Shown piece after piece: positions 54,839 to 63,951 of a stretch of DNA of 64,000 nt; positions within the stretch are counted from its first letter, which is position 1; every line of letters begins with the position of its first letter. The notes below the pieces were generated by a model. The model saw nothing but the letters and a program-made list of their open reading frames with translations, was not told the DNA's origin and did no database searches. The stretch is from assembly GCA_965199665.1 (NCBI GenBank), contig OZ241208.1, positions 1,426,001-1,490,000 of the forward strand, in the 5' to 3' direction. The DNA is from JAVVHH01 sp965199665. Its GTDB lineage: Bacteria; Pseudomonadota; Alphaproteobacteria; Acetobacterales; Acetobacteraceae. The translations under genes were made by a program, and so were the position numbers.

Positions 54839-56374
54839 TCAAACCGGGTCGAGCCGCTGACGGAAGACCAGCGTGGTCAGCCGCCGGACCACCCGGCCGA
54901 GCAACGGCACGATCACGCCGACGATCTGCCGCTCCGGCCCTTCCGGCCGGCCGGCCAGCGCCCACAACCCGCCGAGCACGCCGGCATACGTGGTCGCGCC
55001 GACCAGGCCCAGCACCGTTCCTCGCCATAGGCAGGTCAACACCGGGAACACGGCGTCCCCCGCCCAGGCGATCCCGGTCGCCCGCAAGGCGAGTGCGGTC
55101 GCCAGCGACGCAATCACCGTCCGCACGATCGCCCACGCCACGCCGCCGAGGCGGCTACCGTTTCGGTGCAGCACGTAGATGAACATCAGCGATTCGATCG
55201 ACGTGATCGCCAACGCCGACGTCGCGATCACGTAGAGATCGCCCGTCTGCGCGGCCACGAACAACACCCCCACCTTGATGACGGAGGCGCACACCACCAC
55301 GGCCAGATTGGTGCGGACCTTGCCGCTGGCGGTCAGCGATTGTGCGGCCGTATTGCTGAATGGAGAGAGTACAACCGCGAAGGTCAGGATCGCCACGATC
55401 GGCGCCGCCGCGCTCCACTTCGCGCCCAACAGGACGCCGACCACGTCCGTCGACGCCGCCGACAGGATCAGCGCGATCGGCGCCATCACCGTCATCAGCG
55501 ATACCGCCAGGGCGAAGGCGTTGCCCCGTGGATCCCGCCCGGCATTGCGCTCGGCCGCGAAGCCCGCGAACAGCACCGCGCCGATCGGCTCCATGATCTC
55601 CGTCGCCGGCAGCAGCGCGATATCGAGCGCGACGACGTAGAGGCCCAGCACGGCCTTGCTGACCTGTGAGCCCACGACCAGCGGGTCGGCCCGGAACCAG
55701 ACGATGTAAACCAGGCTCGACAGCCACATCCACAGCGAGAACCCGGCGAGCTCTCGCCACGCATGCAGCCCCAGGCGCGGCCGATACGGCTCCATCGCGT
55801 ACGTCGCGATCACGCGGACGATCTTCGCGATGACCATGCCGATCACCAGCGCCCAGTAGGAGCGCAGGATCAACGCCGCCGTCAGCGTCGCGGCGAAGGT
55901 CAGCACACGCTCGATCGCGGAAAGCTGAAACTCCCGGTCGAACCGCAGGTCCCGCCGGAAATTGATGATGCCGATATTCTCCAGCCCGCCCAGCGCGAAC
56001 ACGACGGCGAGCACGATGATGACGTTGGTCAGCCGGGGCTCGGAGAACCAATCGGCTGCCAGCGGCGCGGCGGCGACCAGCAGCAACCCGGTGATGCCGC
56101 CCTTGATGAGCTGCACGGTGAACCCCGTGTCCAACTCGGCGCGGCCCACCGTCTTCTGCCGGACCAGGTTCTCCGTTACGCCGACGTTGGATACCGAGTT
56201 GAGCGCGGCCGAGATGGTGAACGCGATCGCGACGATGCCGAAATCCGTCGTGTCCAGCAGACGGGCCAGCACCAGCGTGCTGGCGATGCCAATGCCGCGC
56301 GAGAACATCCGGAACGCGACCATCCAGGCCGCGCCGGTCACCGCACGCGCAGCGATGCTCTTCGGCTCAGACAT
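54839..56374 (-). CDS. MOP-type polysaccharide flippase (Wzx-like)
   Basis: A 511-aa membrane protein with about 12-14 helices, starting AARAVTGAAWMVAFRMFSRGIGIASTLVLARLLDTTDFGIVAIAFTISAAL, as in polysaccharide biosynthesis (RfbX/Wzx, PST) flippases. These move undecaprenyl- or lipid-linked saccharides across the inner membrane. No glycosyltransferase or polymerase cluster surrounds it, so its substrate is unknown. It converges on the Crp/Fnr gene with a 10-bp gap. Confidence 0.87.
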   Translation of the reverse strand: MSEPKSIAARAVTGAAWMVAFRMFSRGIGIASTLVLARLLDTTDFGIVAIAFTISAALNSVSNVGVTENLVRQKTVGRAELDTGFTVQLIKGGITGLLLVAAAPLAADWFSEPRLTNVIIVLAVVFALGGLENIGIINFRRDLRFDREFQLSAIERVLTFAATLTAALILRSYWALVIGMVIAKIVRVIATYAMEPYRPRLGLHAWRELAGFSLWMWLSSLVYIVWFRADPLVVGSQVSKAVLGLYVVALDIALLPATEIMEPIGAVLFAGFAAERNAGRDPRGNAFALAVSLMTVMAPIALILSAASTDVVGVLLGAKWSAAAPIVAILTFAVVLSPFSNTAAQSLTASGKVRTNLAVVVCASVIKVGVLFVAAQTGDLYVIATSALAITSIESLMFIYVLHRNGSRLGGVAWAIVRTVIASLATALALRATGIAWAGDAVFPVLTCLWRGTVLGLVGATTYAGVLGGLWALAGRPEGPERQIVGVIVPLLGRVVRRLTTLVFRQRLDPV

Positions 56375-56446
56375 TTTGTGCCCCGTTCGCTGCCGTCGCG
56401 TTCCTAGCTCCGTTCACCACGCTTGCCCATCGCACACGCCATCACT

Positions 56447-57364
56447 CTATGCGCCAAAGCCTAACGGAGGCTTTACGGGCCGCCCCAGAATCCAGCCCTC
56501 CCATTGCAGGATCGGCGGCTCCGGCCGCTGCTCGAGCGCCGGCTCCGCCAGCACTTGCAGCATGCGAAGCAGGCCGACGAGGCTGTCGAACCGATCCTCG
56601 CCGTCGCCGCCCTGGCCGAAGCCGGCCTCGATGGCATCGGCGAGCGCCGGGTCGGGCTGAGCGCCGAGCGAGCCCAGCAGCTCGCGCAACCGTGGCGCCA
56701 CGCGCTGCCGATCGGCTTCCTTGCGCTTGCTCCCCGTCCAGCCGAGCCGCATCTGCCGCCCCGCATCGGCCGGGTAGCTTTCCGCGAAAACGATGCGGCC
56801 GGGCGTCAGCAGCGTGGCCAGCGGGCCGTGGAAAGGCCAAAGCGCCGGCGGATCGGCCCCCCGCAGCGCCGGACCCAGCACATCGCGCCATAGGCAGATC
56901 GCCCCCTTGCCGGCCTGGCTGGCCCCCACCGTCCAGAACAGGCTGGCGGCCGCGCGCGGCGACCCGTCGGCGCGTTCGCATGCCCGCAGCAGGGCCTCGG
57001 CGCCGATGCCGAGCCCGTGCTCGAGATCGGTCCGGCGCATCCCGCGCCGCGGCACGCGCGGAAAAAACGGCCGGTCGAGGCCGATCTCACCGGGTTCGTC
57101 GCACACCTGAAAGAACGGGTCGTCTGGACCGAGCGACGTCAGGAAGGCCGGGAAGTCGGCATGGGGCCGGCGATAGGCGAGGGGAAGGCCGATCGGCGCA
57201 TCCACGCCGAACAAGACCGGCGCTGCGCCGGCCCGGTCCCGCAAGCGCCGCAGCAGCGTCGGCAGCGGGCCGACCGGCTCGCCCGCCAGCCGCCATCCCG
57301 CGCCGCACGGCGTAGCCACGGTCATCCAGCGTTTGGCGTCGTGCATGCTCCAATCAGCATGCAC
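56447..57364 (-). CDS. DUF429-like protein, predicted RNase H-like fold
   Basis: A 305-aa protein from GTG 57364 (VHADWSMHDAKRW). The ADWS start and LFGVDAPIGLPLAYRR are typical of the RNase H-like DUF429 family, whose N-terminal Asp is part of the putative active site. Later motifs are VGASQAGKGAICLWRDVL and FAESYPADAGRQMRLGW. A biochemical role is not known. It starts 12 bp after the 67-aa gene and is probably co-transcribed with it. Confidence 0.65.
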   Translation of the reverse strand: MHADWSMHDAKRWMTVATPCGAGWRLAGEPVGPLPTLLRRLRDRAGAAPVLFGVDAPIGLPLAYRRPHADFPAFLTSLGPDDPFFQVCDEPGEIGLDRPFFPRVPRRGMRRTDLEHGLGIGAEALLRACERADGSPRAAASLFWTVGASQAGKGAICLWRDVLGPALRGADPPALWPFHGPLATLLTPGRIVFAESYPADAGRQMRLGWTGSKRKEADRQRVAPRLRELLGSLGAQPDPALADAIEAGFGQGGDGEDRFDSLVGLLRMLQVLAEPALEQRPEPPILQWEGWILGRPVKPPLGFGA

Positions 57365-57375
57365 GGCGAGCAGCG

Positions 57376-57579
57376 TCAGAGCGGCTTGTGCGCGCGGTCG
57401 ATCAAGCGGCGGATCAGCCCGGCTTTCTTGGGCGGCGGCGGCGGCGCAGCCTCACGCGCGGCCGCCTCCTGCTGCTTGCGCTTGGCATCCAGCCAGGTGT
57501 CGAGCGACTTGCCGGCCTTGGCGGCGCGCTTCTGCTCATAGGCGCGCTGGCCTTCCGTCATCCGCTTACCGTCCGCCAT
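57376..57579 (-). CDS. small basic protein, unknown function
   Basis: A 67-aa protein, MADGKRMTEGQRAYEQKRAAKAGKSLDTWLDAKRK to RRLIDRAHKPL, with a Lys/Ala-rich helix and a PPPPPKK linker. No membrane segment or cysteines. It looks like a conserved alphaproteobacterial hypothetical protein, but I cannot name a family. It is 12 bp upstream of the DUF429-like gene and 49 bp downstream of the ABC permease. Confidence 0.65.
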   Translation of the reverse strand: MADGKRMTEGQRAYEQKRAAKAGKSLDTWLDAKRKQQEAAAREAAPPPPPKKAGLIRRLIDRAHKPL

Positions 57580-57628
57580 CCGTGCCTCGCCACTGTCGCC
57601 ACTTCTCTGACAGCGCGCCCGCCGCGCT

Positions 57629-58387
57629 TCAAGCCGTCCCGTATCGCCGCAGGGCCCAACGCTCCAGCGCGCCCGCCGCCAGATTGATCGCCAGCCCGGC
57701 CGCCGCCAGAAGCGCCAGCGCGGCGAACATGCGCGGGATCTGCAGCCGGTAGCCCGCCTCTAGGATGCGGAACGCCAGCCCGGACGCGACCCCGCCCGAG
57801 CCGGCCACGAACTCCGCCACCACCGCGCCCACCAGCGCCAGCCCGCTCGACACCCGCAGCCCGGCCAGCACGAACGGCAGCGCCACCGGCAAGCGCAGGA
57901 GCAGCAGCGTCCGGACTCGCCCGGCGCGATGGAGGCGGAACAAATCGACCAGCTCCGGCGGCGCGGCCGAGAGCCCGGCCATCGTGTTGGAGAACAACGG
58001 AAAGAACGCGACCACCGTGGCGCACACCACCAGCGCCGCGAACGGCTCGCCGACCCAGATGATGATCAGCGGCGCGATCGCCACCACCGGCGTCACCTGC
58101 AGCACCACCGCCCAGGGCATCACAGCCGCGCGGGCCCACCGGCTCAGCGCCGTTGCCGCCGCCAAGCCGACCCCGATGACGAGGCTTCCCGCCAACGCCG
58201 CGGCAGTCACCGCCAGCGTCGACATCAGCGAGCGGAGCAGCACCAGCGGCGCCGCCGCAAAGGCCTGCGCGACCGCCACGGGGCCGGGCAGTATATAAGC
58301 CGGGATGGCGAAGCCGGAGACCACGGCCTGCCATGCCAGCAGGCTCGCCACGGCGGAGATCAACGGCAGGGCGCGCTCAGCCCGCAT
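57629..58387 (-). CDS. ABC importer permease, NitT/TauT/ThiX type
   Basis: A 252-aa inner-membrane permease with about six helices from ATG 58387. The BPD_transp_1 EAA-type loop is LFRLHRAGRVRTLLLLRLPVALPFVLAGLRVSSGLALVGAVVAEF. It overlaps the ATPase gene by 11 bp. Third gene of the binding protein-ATPase-permease unit. The frame is open a further 26 codons upstream without a good start. Confidence 0.9.
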   Translation of the reverse strand: MRAERALPLISAVASLLAWQAVVSGFAIPAYILPGPVAVAQAFAAAPLVLLRSLMSTLAVTAAALAGSLVIGVGLAAATALSRWARAAVMPWAVVLQVTPVVAIAPLIIIWVGEPFAALVVCATVVAFFPLFSNTMAGLSAAPPELVDLFRLHRAGRVRTLLLLRLPVALPFVLAGLRVSSGLALVGAVVAEFVAGSGGVASGLAFRILEAGYRLQIPRMFAALALLAAAGLAINLAAGALERWALRRYGTA

Positions 58388-59099
58388 GGACCTGCCGGAG
58401 CGCCCCGGTAATCTCGGCGACGACGGCGGCGTAGCCGGGCGATAACCGCCGGGCCTCGCCGTCACCGTCGAGCGAGGACACGATTTCGGCCACCACCCGC
58501 CCGGGCCGGGCCGACATCACCACGATCCGCTGGGCCAGGAACGCCGCCTCGTAGATCGAATGCGTCACCAACACCACGCTGCTGCCATCCGCCTGCCAGA
58601 GCGCGCGCAGATCTTCCTGCAGGCGGTGGCGCGTGAACTCATCCAGCGCCGCGAACGGTTCGTCGAGCAATAGCAGGCGCGGCGCGGTGACCAACGCGCG
58701 CGCCAACGACACCCGCATCCGCATCCCGCCCGAGAGTTGTCGGGGTCGTGCCGTCTCGAAGCCGGCCAGCCCCACCCGCGCGAGGGCGGCGGCGGCTTCG
58801 GCGTGACCCGCAGCGCCGCGCACGCGGAACGGCAGCCTGACGTTGTCCAGCGCCGTATCCCAGGGCAGCAGCGTCGGGTCCTGGAACACGACGCCGGTCT
58901 GGGCGGGCGGCCCGTCCCACTCGATCCGCCCGGTATCCGGTTGGTCCAGCCCGGCCAGCAGGCGCAACAGCGTCGACTTACCGCAGCCGGACGGGCCGAG
59001 TACGGCGACGAAGTCCCCGGCGCCGACCCGGAGCGACATGTCGGCCAGCGCCGCCGTTCCGCCCGCGAAGCGCCGCCCGGCGCCGACGACCCGCAGCAC
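58377..59099 (-). CDS. ABC importer ATPase, NitT/TauT/ThiZ type
   Basis: A 240-aa ATPase starting at GTG 59099. Walker A is GPSGCGKST, the Q loop is VVFQDPTLLPWDTALDNVRLP, the signature is LSGGMRMRVSLARAL, Walker B is LLLLDEPFAALDE and the switch His is in VTHSIYEAAFL. The stop of the binding-protein gene immediately precedes its start codon. Confidence 0.93.
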   Translation of the reverse strand: MLRVVGAGRRFAGGTAALADMSLRVGAGDFVAVLGPSGCGKSTLLRLLAGLDQPDTGRIEWDGPPAQTGVVFQDPTLLPWDTALDNVRLPFRVRGAAGHAEAAAALARVGLAGFETARPRQLSGGMRMRVSLARALVTAPRLLLLDEPFAALDEFTRHRLQEDLRALWQADGSSVVLVTHSIYEAAFLAQRIVVMSARPGRVVAEIVSSLDGDGEARRLSPGYAAVVAEITGALRQVHAG

Positions 59100-60083
59100 C
59101 TACTGCGGCCGCGCCGTCACCCCGACGCCCTTATTGACGAATTTCAGCGTGTAGGCGCGCGAAAGGTCGAGATCGGGCGGGTAGAGCCCTTGCTGCGACA
59201 TGGACCGGAGGAACGAGGCCCAGCGCGGGGCCGTCATGGCGCCAATCCCGAGCGTGGCGGTGTCGCCGGATTCGACGATGCCGTGTTCCAGCAGCATCTG
59301 GCGGCCATAATGCAGCAGGGCGTCCGTCATTTCCGGATTATCGGCCTTGATGAGGGCGTTACCCGGCGCCGGGTCGCCGTGCAGGTAGGAGAGCCAGCCC
59401 TCGATGGAGGCGTCCACGAAGCGCTGCACGATGTCGCTTTTGCGCTCGATCGTCGCCGTGGTGGCGCAAAGAAGGCTGGCGTAACCGTCGAACCCGGCAT
59501 CCGAGAGCAGCAGCACCACCGGCTTGAACCCGGCCTGCTGCTCGATCGCGAAGGGTTCGGAGCCGAGATAGCCCTGCTGGATGGCGGCCGGATCGGCCAA
59601 GAACGGCGCGAGACTGAAGGTGTAGGGGCGAATCTGCGCTTCCGTGTAACCGAACCGCGCCTGCAGGAACTGCCACCAGCCGACGCGGGTATCGGCGCCG
59701 ATCATGATGGGTTTGCCCTTCAGCGCGGCCAGGCTGTCATTGCCCTGGCCGGGATGGGCGAGCAACACGGACGGGTCCTTCTGGAACATCGCGGCTATCG
59801 AGCGTAGCGGCAGGCCCTCGCGGACCGAGTTCAGCAGCAGCGCGCCATTGGAGCACAGCGCCAGGTCAAGTCGTCCGGCTAATAGTAATTGCGTTTGGTT
59901 GAGTTGGGGGCCGCCCTGGCGCAGGCTGACTTCCAACCCGTGCCGGGCGTAGATGCCGGTGGCGACGGCCTGGTAGTAACCGCCATATTCGGCTTCTGCC
60001 CGCCAATCCAATCCGAAAGAGACCGTGTCGGCCGCCCGGGCAGAGCCCGCGAACAGGAGCAGCATGGCAAGCAGACGCAACAT
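59100..60083 (-). CDS. ABC importer substrate-binding protein, NMT1/ThiY-like
   Basis: A 327-aa periplasmic protein with signal peptide MLRLLAMLLLFAGSARA. The mature start DTVSFGLDWRAEAEYGGYYQAVATGIYARHGLEV resembles ThiY/NMT1 and RibY proteins, which bind pyrimidine or riboflavin precursors. The substrate is not fixed: I searched the 70-bp leader for a TPP riboswitch and saw none. First gene of the transport unit, divergent from the DUF1491 gene. Confidence 0.85.
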   Translation of the reverse strand: MLRLLAMLLLFAGSARAADTVSFGLDWRAEAEYGGYYQAVATGIYARHGLEVSLRQGGPQLNQTQLLLAGRLDLALCSNGALLLNSVREGLPLRSIAAMFQKDPSVLLAHPGQGNDSLAALKGKPIMIGADTRVGWWQFLQARFGYTEAQIRPYTFSLAPFLADPAAIQQGYLGSEPFAIEQQAGFKPVVLLLSDAGFDGYASLLCATTATIERKSDIVQRFVDASIEGWLSYLHGDPAPGNALIKADNPEMTDALLHYGRQMLLEHGIVESGDTATLGIGAMTAPRWASFLRSMSQQGLYPPDLDLSRAYTLKFVNKGVGVTARPQ

Positions 60084-60155
60084 GGCGCGGACCCTTCGCA
60101 GCTTGGAAGGCCAGTTTTGCACGGGATTGCGGCCCGGCACCACGCGGCGGCCGCG

Positions 60156-60491
60156 ATGATGGAGGAGCCGCGGATCAAGGTCGGGATCTGGGTGCAGATG
60201 GCGCTTCGCATGGGGGACCGCGATGGACGTTCCGGGACCGTGATCCGCCGCGGCGACGCCGATGCCGGCGGCGTGCTGCTGGTATTGCGGCGGCGCGACG
60301 AGGTGAGCGTGCTGTCCCAGGTGCGGACGGCGGGGGAGAGCGCCTGGATGCGCGCGACGGGGCCGGATAGTGTCGATGACGCCACAGCCGACGCGTATAT
60401 CGCTCGTCAGGTGCAACGCGATCCGGACCTTTGGGTTGTTGAGTTCAACGCGCCTGACCTGCTGCCGCCTTTCGAGGCAAAGTTGGTCTGA
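60156..60491 (+). CDS. DUF1491 family protein
   Basis: A 111-aa soluble protein: IKVGIWVQMALRMGDRDGRSGTVIRRGDADAGGVLLVLRRRDEVSVLSQVRTAGESAWMRATGP and AYIARQVQRDPDLWVVEFN. This matches DUF1491, a small alphaproteobacterial family of unknown function. Two adjacent ATGs (60156 and 60159) are candidates. The frame is open to 59889, but that part is antisense to the binding-protein gene. Confidence 0.88.
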   Translation: MMEEPRIKVGIWVQMALRMGDRDGRSGTVIRRGDADAGGVLLVLRRRDEVSVLSQVRTAGESAWMRATGPDSVDDATADAYIARQVQRDPDLWVVEFNAPDLLPPFEAKLV

Positions 60492-60705
60492 CGACGTGGC
60501 GGACAGGAGTTCACGGCCGTGTGTGTCTATTCTGCTAGGGAGACTGTTGCTGGGATGTCGCACACGACCCTAAACTCCACGACTGATCTCGCACTTGCGG
60601 CCGATGGTGGTATTGTCCCGTCACCGAGAGGCGGGGGAGCGAGTCCCGAGCTGCCGAGCCCCCGGCTGCGTTGAAACGCAGAACTGATTTTGAGGAGAGA
60701 AAGTT
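60492..60705 (+). promoter_or_regulatory. leader region of the first ompA-like gene
   Basis: About 214 bp without a gene. A possible promoter is TTGCTG (60547-60552), an 18-bp spacer and TAAACT (60571-60576). A 6-bp hairpin CTGCGT-TGAA-ACGCAG lies at 60666-60681, and a strong ribosome binding site GAGGAGAG follows about 6-10 nt before ATG 60706. A long structured leader is usual for abundant porin mRNAs. The promoter call is weak. Confidence 0.45.
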
Positions 60706-61893
60706 ATGAAGCTCCGTAGCGCGCTACTTGCCGCCACGGTCCTGGCAGCGGCCCCGGTCGCCGCCCAGGCCCAGGCCATCAGCGGCCTCTACATCGGCGC
60801 TGGCGCCGGTGCCAACTTTATGCAGGACCAGCAGATCACCCGCACCTCGTTCCCGCAGGTCGGGCAGGTGCCGGTGTCTGCTCGTAACCTGACCGGTGGT
60901 CGCACCGTCAGCAACGACGTCGGCTTCGTCGGCGTCGTCAGCGTCGGCTACGGCCTCGGCAACGGCCTGCGTCTCGAAGTGGAAGGCGGCTTCCGTCAGA
61001 ACCGCTTCCAGAAGGCGGGCGGCAATGCCGCCGTCGGCGTCGCTAACTTCGGCGGCAACGAGAACAAGTACACCGGCATGCTGAACGTGCTGTACGACAT
61101 CGATCCGGCCGTGTTCGGCCTCGGGCCGATCCCCGTCGTGCCGTATGTCGGTGTCGGCGCCGGTTACGCTTGGACCCAGCACCAGAACGCCCGCATCCTG
61201 GGCTTCGTGCCGGCCACCGCGGGCGTGAACACCCCGTTCGGTCAGTACCAGTTCCGCAGCAACGATGGCCAGGGCGACTTCGCCTACCAGGGCATCGTCG
61301 GTGTGTCCTTCCCGATCCAGGCCGTTCCGGGCCTGTCGCTGACCGCCGAATACCGCTTCCTCGGCCTCGCCGGTGAGCGCGACTACCGCTACCAGTATGC
61401 CTCCAACCGTCCGCAGGTCGGCGGCGGGGTTTCCACCCGCGCCAACGTCCGCTTCGACGAGGACTACAACCACTCGGTGATGCTGGGCGTTCGTTACGCC
61501 TTCAACGCCGCGCCGCCGCCGCCGCCGGCCGCGCCGATCGCTGCTGCTCCGCAGCGTGAAGCCGCCCGCACCTACCTCGTGTTCTTCGACTGGGACAAGT
61601 CTGACCTCACCCCGCGCGCCCGTCAGGTCGTTGCCGAGGCGGCTCAGGCCACCACCCGCGTCCAGGTCACGCGGATCCAGGTGAACGGCTACACCGACAC
61701 GTCCGGCACCCCGCAGTACAACCAGGGTCTGTCCGTGCGTCGCGCCCAGAGCGTTGCCAACGAGCTGGTCCGTGACGGCGTGCCGCGTAGCGCGATCTCG
61801 ATCCAGGGCTTCGGCGAGACCCGCCTCCTGGTCCCGACCGCCAACGGTGTGCGCGAGCCGCAGAACCGTCGCGTCGAAATCATCCTCCAGTAG
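60706..61893 (+). CDS. OmpA family outer membrane porin, major copy
   Basis: A 395-aa outer-membrane protein. Signal peptide MKLRSALLAATVLAAAPVAAQAQ; an N-terminal eight-stranded beta-barrel (about residues 25-270, GLYIGAGAGANF to VMLGVRYAFNA); a Pro/Ala linker; and a C-terminal OmpA peptidoglycan-binding domain (TYLVFFDWDKSDLTPRARQVV, NGYTDTSGT, RRAQSVANEL, PQNRRVEIIL). Arg codon CGT is frequent compared with neighbouring genes, which suggests high expression. It has its own leader and a strong terminator. Confidence 0.93.
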   Translation: MKLRSALLAATVLAAAPVAAQAQAISGLYIGAGAGANFMQDQQITRTSFPQVGQVPVSARNLTGGRTVSNDVGFVGVVSVGYGLGNGLRLEVEGGFRQNRFQKAGGNAAVGVANFGGNENKYTGMLNVLYDIDPAVFGLGPIPVVPYVGVGAGYAWTQHQNARILGFVPATAGVNTPFGQYQFRSNDGQGDFAYQGIVGVSFPIQAVPGLSLTAEYRFLGLAGERDYRYQYASNRPQVGGGVSTRANVRFDEDYNHSVMLGVRYAFNAAPPPPPAAPIAAAPQREAARTYLVFFDWDKSDLTPRARQVVAEAAQATTRVQVTRIQVNGYTDTSGTPQYNQGLSVRRAQSVANELVRDGVPRSAISIQGFGETRLLVPTANGVREPQNRRVEIILQ

Positions 61894-61943
61894 TCCAACG
61901 AGTGGGCCTGGCCAGCCTCGGCTGGTCGGGCCGGCCTGTTACA

Positions 61944-61978
61944 AAGGCTGGCCCAGCAATGGGTCAGCCTTTTTTTTG
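61944..61978 (+). terminator. Rho-independent terminator of the first ompA-like gene
   Basis: AAGGCTGGCCC and GGGTCAGCCTT form an 11-bp stem with one G-U pair and a 6-nt loop, followed by a run of eight to nine T (61970-61978). A GC-rich hairpin upstream (about 61904-61934) may add to it. This is the clearest intrinsic terminator in the window. Confidence 0.93.
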
Positions 61979-62065
61979 GCGCCTGACTAGCAGGCGTTAC
62001 GGAATGTGTTCGGCGTGGCGGCATCAGGTTCGCCACTCGAGCAGCATCGATCGCTAAGCCCAGTG

Positions 62066-62100
62066 TCGCTTCGACCCGCCCACCGTCGCTTCGATCCGCG
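62066..62100 (+). repeat. 15-bp direct repeat, period 20, before the second ompA-like gene
   Basis: GTCGCTTCGACCCGC at 62066-62080 and GTCGCTTCGATCCGC at 62086-62100 differ by one base. They lie in the 5' region of the second porin gene, about 45 bp before its ATG, so they may belong to its leader or promoter. The period is not a multiple of three. Confidence 0.8.
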
Positions 62101-62144
62101 CAATGTGGCAGGAGACGAGCAGGGTCGCTCGGAAGGAATTGACG

Positions 62145-63203
62145 ATGTCGCGTAATATTCTGCTCGCCGCCACGATCCTTGCTGGAGCGACCATTACCTC
62201 CGCCGCCCAGGCGCAGCCGGTTACCGGCCTCTACATCGGCGCCGTCGGCGGCGCGAATTTCCAACAGCGCGAGCAGGTTCGCGTCTCTGTGCCGGGCTTT
62301 GGCCCCGCCTACGGGGATAGCTCGTTCAAGACCGGTTATGTCGGCATCGGCAGCCTGGGCTATGGATTCGGCAACGGCTTGCGCCTTGAGATCGAAGGCA
62401 ATTATCGCCGGAACGAGTATAGTCGCCGTGGCGGCTTTCCAACCGCGGGGCGCGAGGAGAAGTATGGCGCGATGGCCAACGCGCTGTTCGACCTCGACGT
62501 CGGCAGCCCCTACATCTACCCCTATATCGGCGCCGGAATCGGCTACGCCCGCATCAATCAGCGTCTCGATTTCTTCAATCTCCCGCCGTATTCCGGCGGA
62601 TTGAGCGCATCTGACAATGGGTTGGCCTATCAGGCGATCGCCGGCCTGTCATTCCCGATTCCGCCTGTGGTCGGCCTCTCCGCCGTTGCAGAGTATCGAT
62701 ACTACGCCATTGCCGGCGACCACGCTTATCGCGCTCCGTCCGGCCCGGGCGAGTTCAAGACGCGCGGTGATTACAACCACGCCCTGATGCTGGGCCTGCA
62801 CTACGCCTTCAACGTCGTGCCGCCGCCGGTCGCGGCTCCCGTACCCGCGGCGTCGCTGCCCACCGCCGAGGCGGCGCGCACCTACCTCGTCTTCTTTGAT
62901 TGGGACCGGTCGGAGCTCACGCCGCGGGCGCGTCAGGTCGTCGCCGAGGCGGCGCAGGCGACGACGCGGACGCAGGTCACGCGGATCGAGGTGAACGGCT
63001 ACACCGACACGTCGGGCACGGCGACCTACAACCAGGGCCTGTCAGAGCGCCGGGCGCAGAGCGTCACAAACGAGTTGGTGCGCAACGGTGTGCCGCGCCC
63101 GGCCATCTCGATCCAAGGCTACGGTCAAACCCGCTTGCTGGTGCCGACGGCGAACGGTGTGCGGGAGCCGCAGAATCGCCGGGTCGAGATCATTCTCCGC
63201 TGA
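62145..63203 (+). CDS. OmpA family outer membrane porin, second copy
   Basis: A 352-aa paralogue of the upstream porin, from ATG 62145 with AAGGA upstream. Signal peptide MSRNILLAATILAGATITSAAQAQ; the barrel starts PVTGLYIGAVGGANFQQ and is diverged and shorter than in the first copy. The C-terminal OmpA domain is nearly identical to copy one (DWDRSELTPRARQVVAEAAQATTRTQVTRIEVNGYTDTSGT). The tandem order and the strong C-terminal match point to duplication, possibly with gene conversion. Confidence 0.92.
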   Translation: MSRNILLAATILAGATITSAAQAQPVTGLYIGAVGGANFQQREQVRVSVPGFGPAYGDSSFKTGYVGIGSLGYGFGNGLRLEIEGNYRRNEYSRRGGFPTAGREEKYGAMANALFDLDVGSPYIYPYIGAGIGYARINQRLDFFNLPPYSGGLSASDNGLAYQAIAGLSFPIPPVVGLSAVAEYRYYAIAGDHAYRAPSGPGEFKTRGDYNHALMLGLHYAFNVVPPPVAAPVPAASLPTAEAARTYLVFFDWDRSELTPRARQVVAEAAQATTRTQVTRIEVNGYTDTSGTATYNQGLSERRAQSVTNELVRNGVPRPAISIQGYGQTRLLVPTANGVREPQNRRVEIILR

Positions 63204-63211
63204 GCGGAGCG

Positions 63212-63238
63212 TCCGACCGGGCACCAGGCCCGGTCGGA
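63212..63238. terminator. bidirectional hairpin after the second ompA-like gene
   Basis: TCCGACCGGGC (63212-63222) pairs perfectly with GCCCGGTCGGA (63228-63238) around a 5-nt loop. It lies between the convergent second porin and the secreted-protein gene. No T-run follows. Confidence 0.7.
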
Positions 63239-63247
63239 TACCTACGG

Positions 63248-63766
63248 CTACTTCTTGGCGCGGTGCGAGGTCGAGCGCGTATGGGTCGCGGACGCCGTAC
63301 GCGTCGGCGCCGCGTTGCCCTCGCACACAGGCATGTTGTTGGGCTGACCTGTGCTACGGCCGGCTGCGAATTCCTTCAGTTCCGCGCCGTTCTTCAGCGC
63401 CATGACTTCCTTGAACAGTTCTTCATTGTGCGCACAGAACCGGCTACCGTCCTTCTGGCTGCTATCGGCCTTTGAGTTCGCCAGAAGCGTCAGATACTCG
63501 TCGTGCCGCTTCTGCCCATTCCGCCCGTAGGTCTTGGAAAAGTAGTTGCTCGTCGTCCGCTCGTCGGAGGTCAGATCCGGCTTGAACTTGTTGATGAACG
63601 CGTTGTACTCGTCATCGTTTTTGCAGGTCAGCGTCTGCACCATGAGCTGCGTCTTCAGCCCCGCCACGTCCAGCGCCTCGCGATCGGTGGGCGACACGCA
63701 AGCGGCGCTCGCGACGTGACTGGTGAGCATACCGGCGACGACCAGGCCGGAAACAAGCTTACGCAT
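63248..63766 (-). CDS. exported protein of unknown function
   Basis: A 172-aa protein from ATG 63766 (MRKLVSGLVVAGMLTSHVASAA), a clear Sec signal peptide. The mature part has four or more cysteines (CVSPTDRE, TCKNDDE, FCAHNEE, PVCEGN), suggesting disulfides, and a basic Thr/Ser/His-rich tail ending SHRAKK. I recognise no family. It is rather polar and Lys/Asn-rich compared with neighbours. The frame is open 26 codons further upstream without a good start. Confidence 0.72.
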   Translation of the reverse strand: MRKLVSGLVVAGMLTSHVASAACVSPTDREALDVAGLKTQLMVQTLTCKNDDEYNAFINKFKPDLTSDERTTSNYFSKTYGRNGQKRHDEYLTLLANSKADSSQKDGSRFCAHNEELFKEVMALKNGAELKEFAAGRSTGQPNNMPVCEGNAAPTRTASATHTRSTSHRAKK

Positions 63767-63951
63767 CGTGTTCTCCTCACGCGACGAGCCGGCGGACCCG
63801 TCATCCTGGCGGTGAGGTAAACCGGCTAACGCATGGAAATGCAACTGAATTGCGGCGTTTGCCGCGAGATCGGCCCATCGGCCAAGCCGCAGCCCCTTTC
63901 ACGAACGTCAAGCAACGGTCATGCTCGGCGCTCGATGGCTGGACACCAACA

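Noticed and set aside
60084..60155. TPP riboswitch before the ThiY-like transport operon
   Set aside because: The 72-bp leader lacks the CUGAGA and CUGAUCUGG-type thi-box cores on the minus strand.
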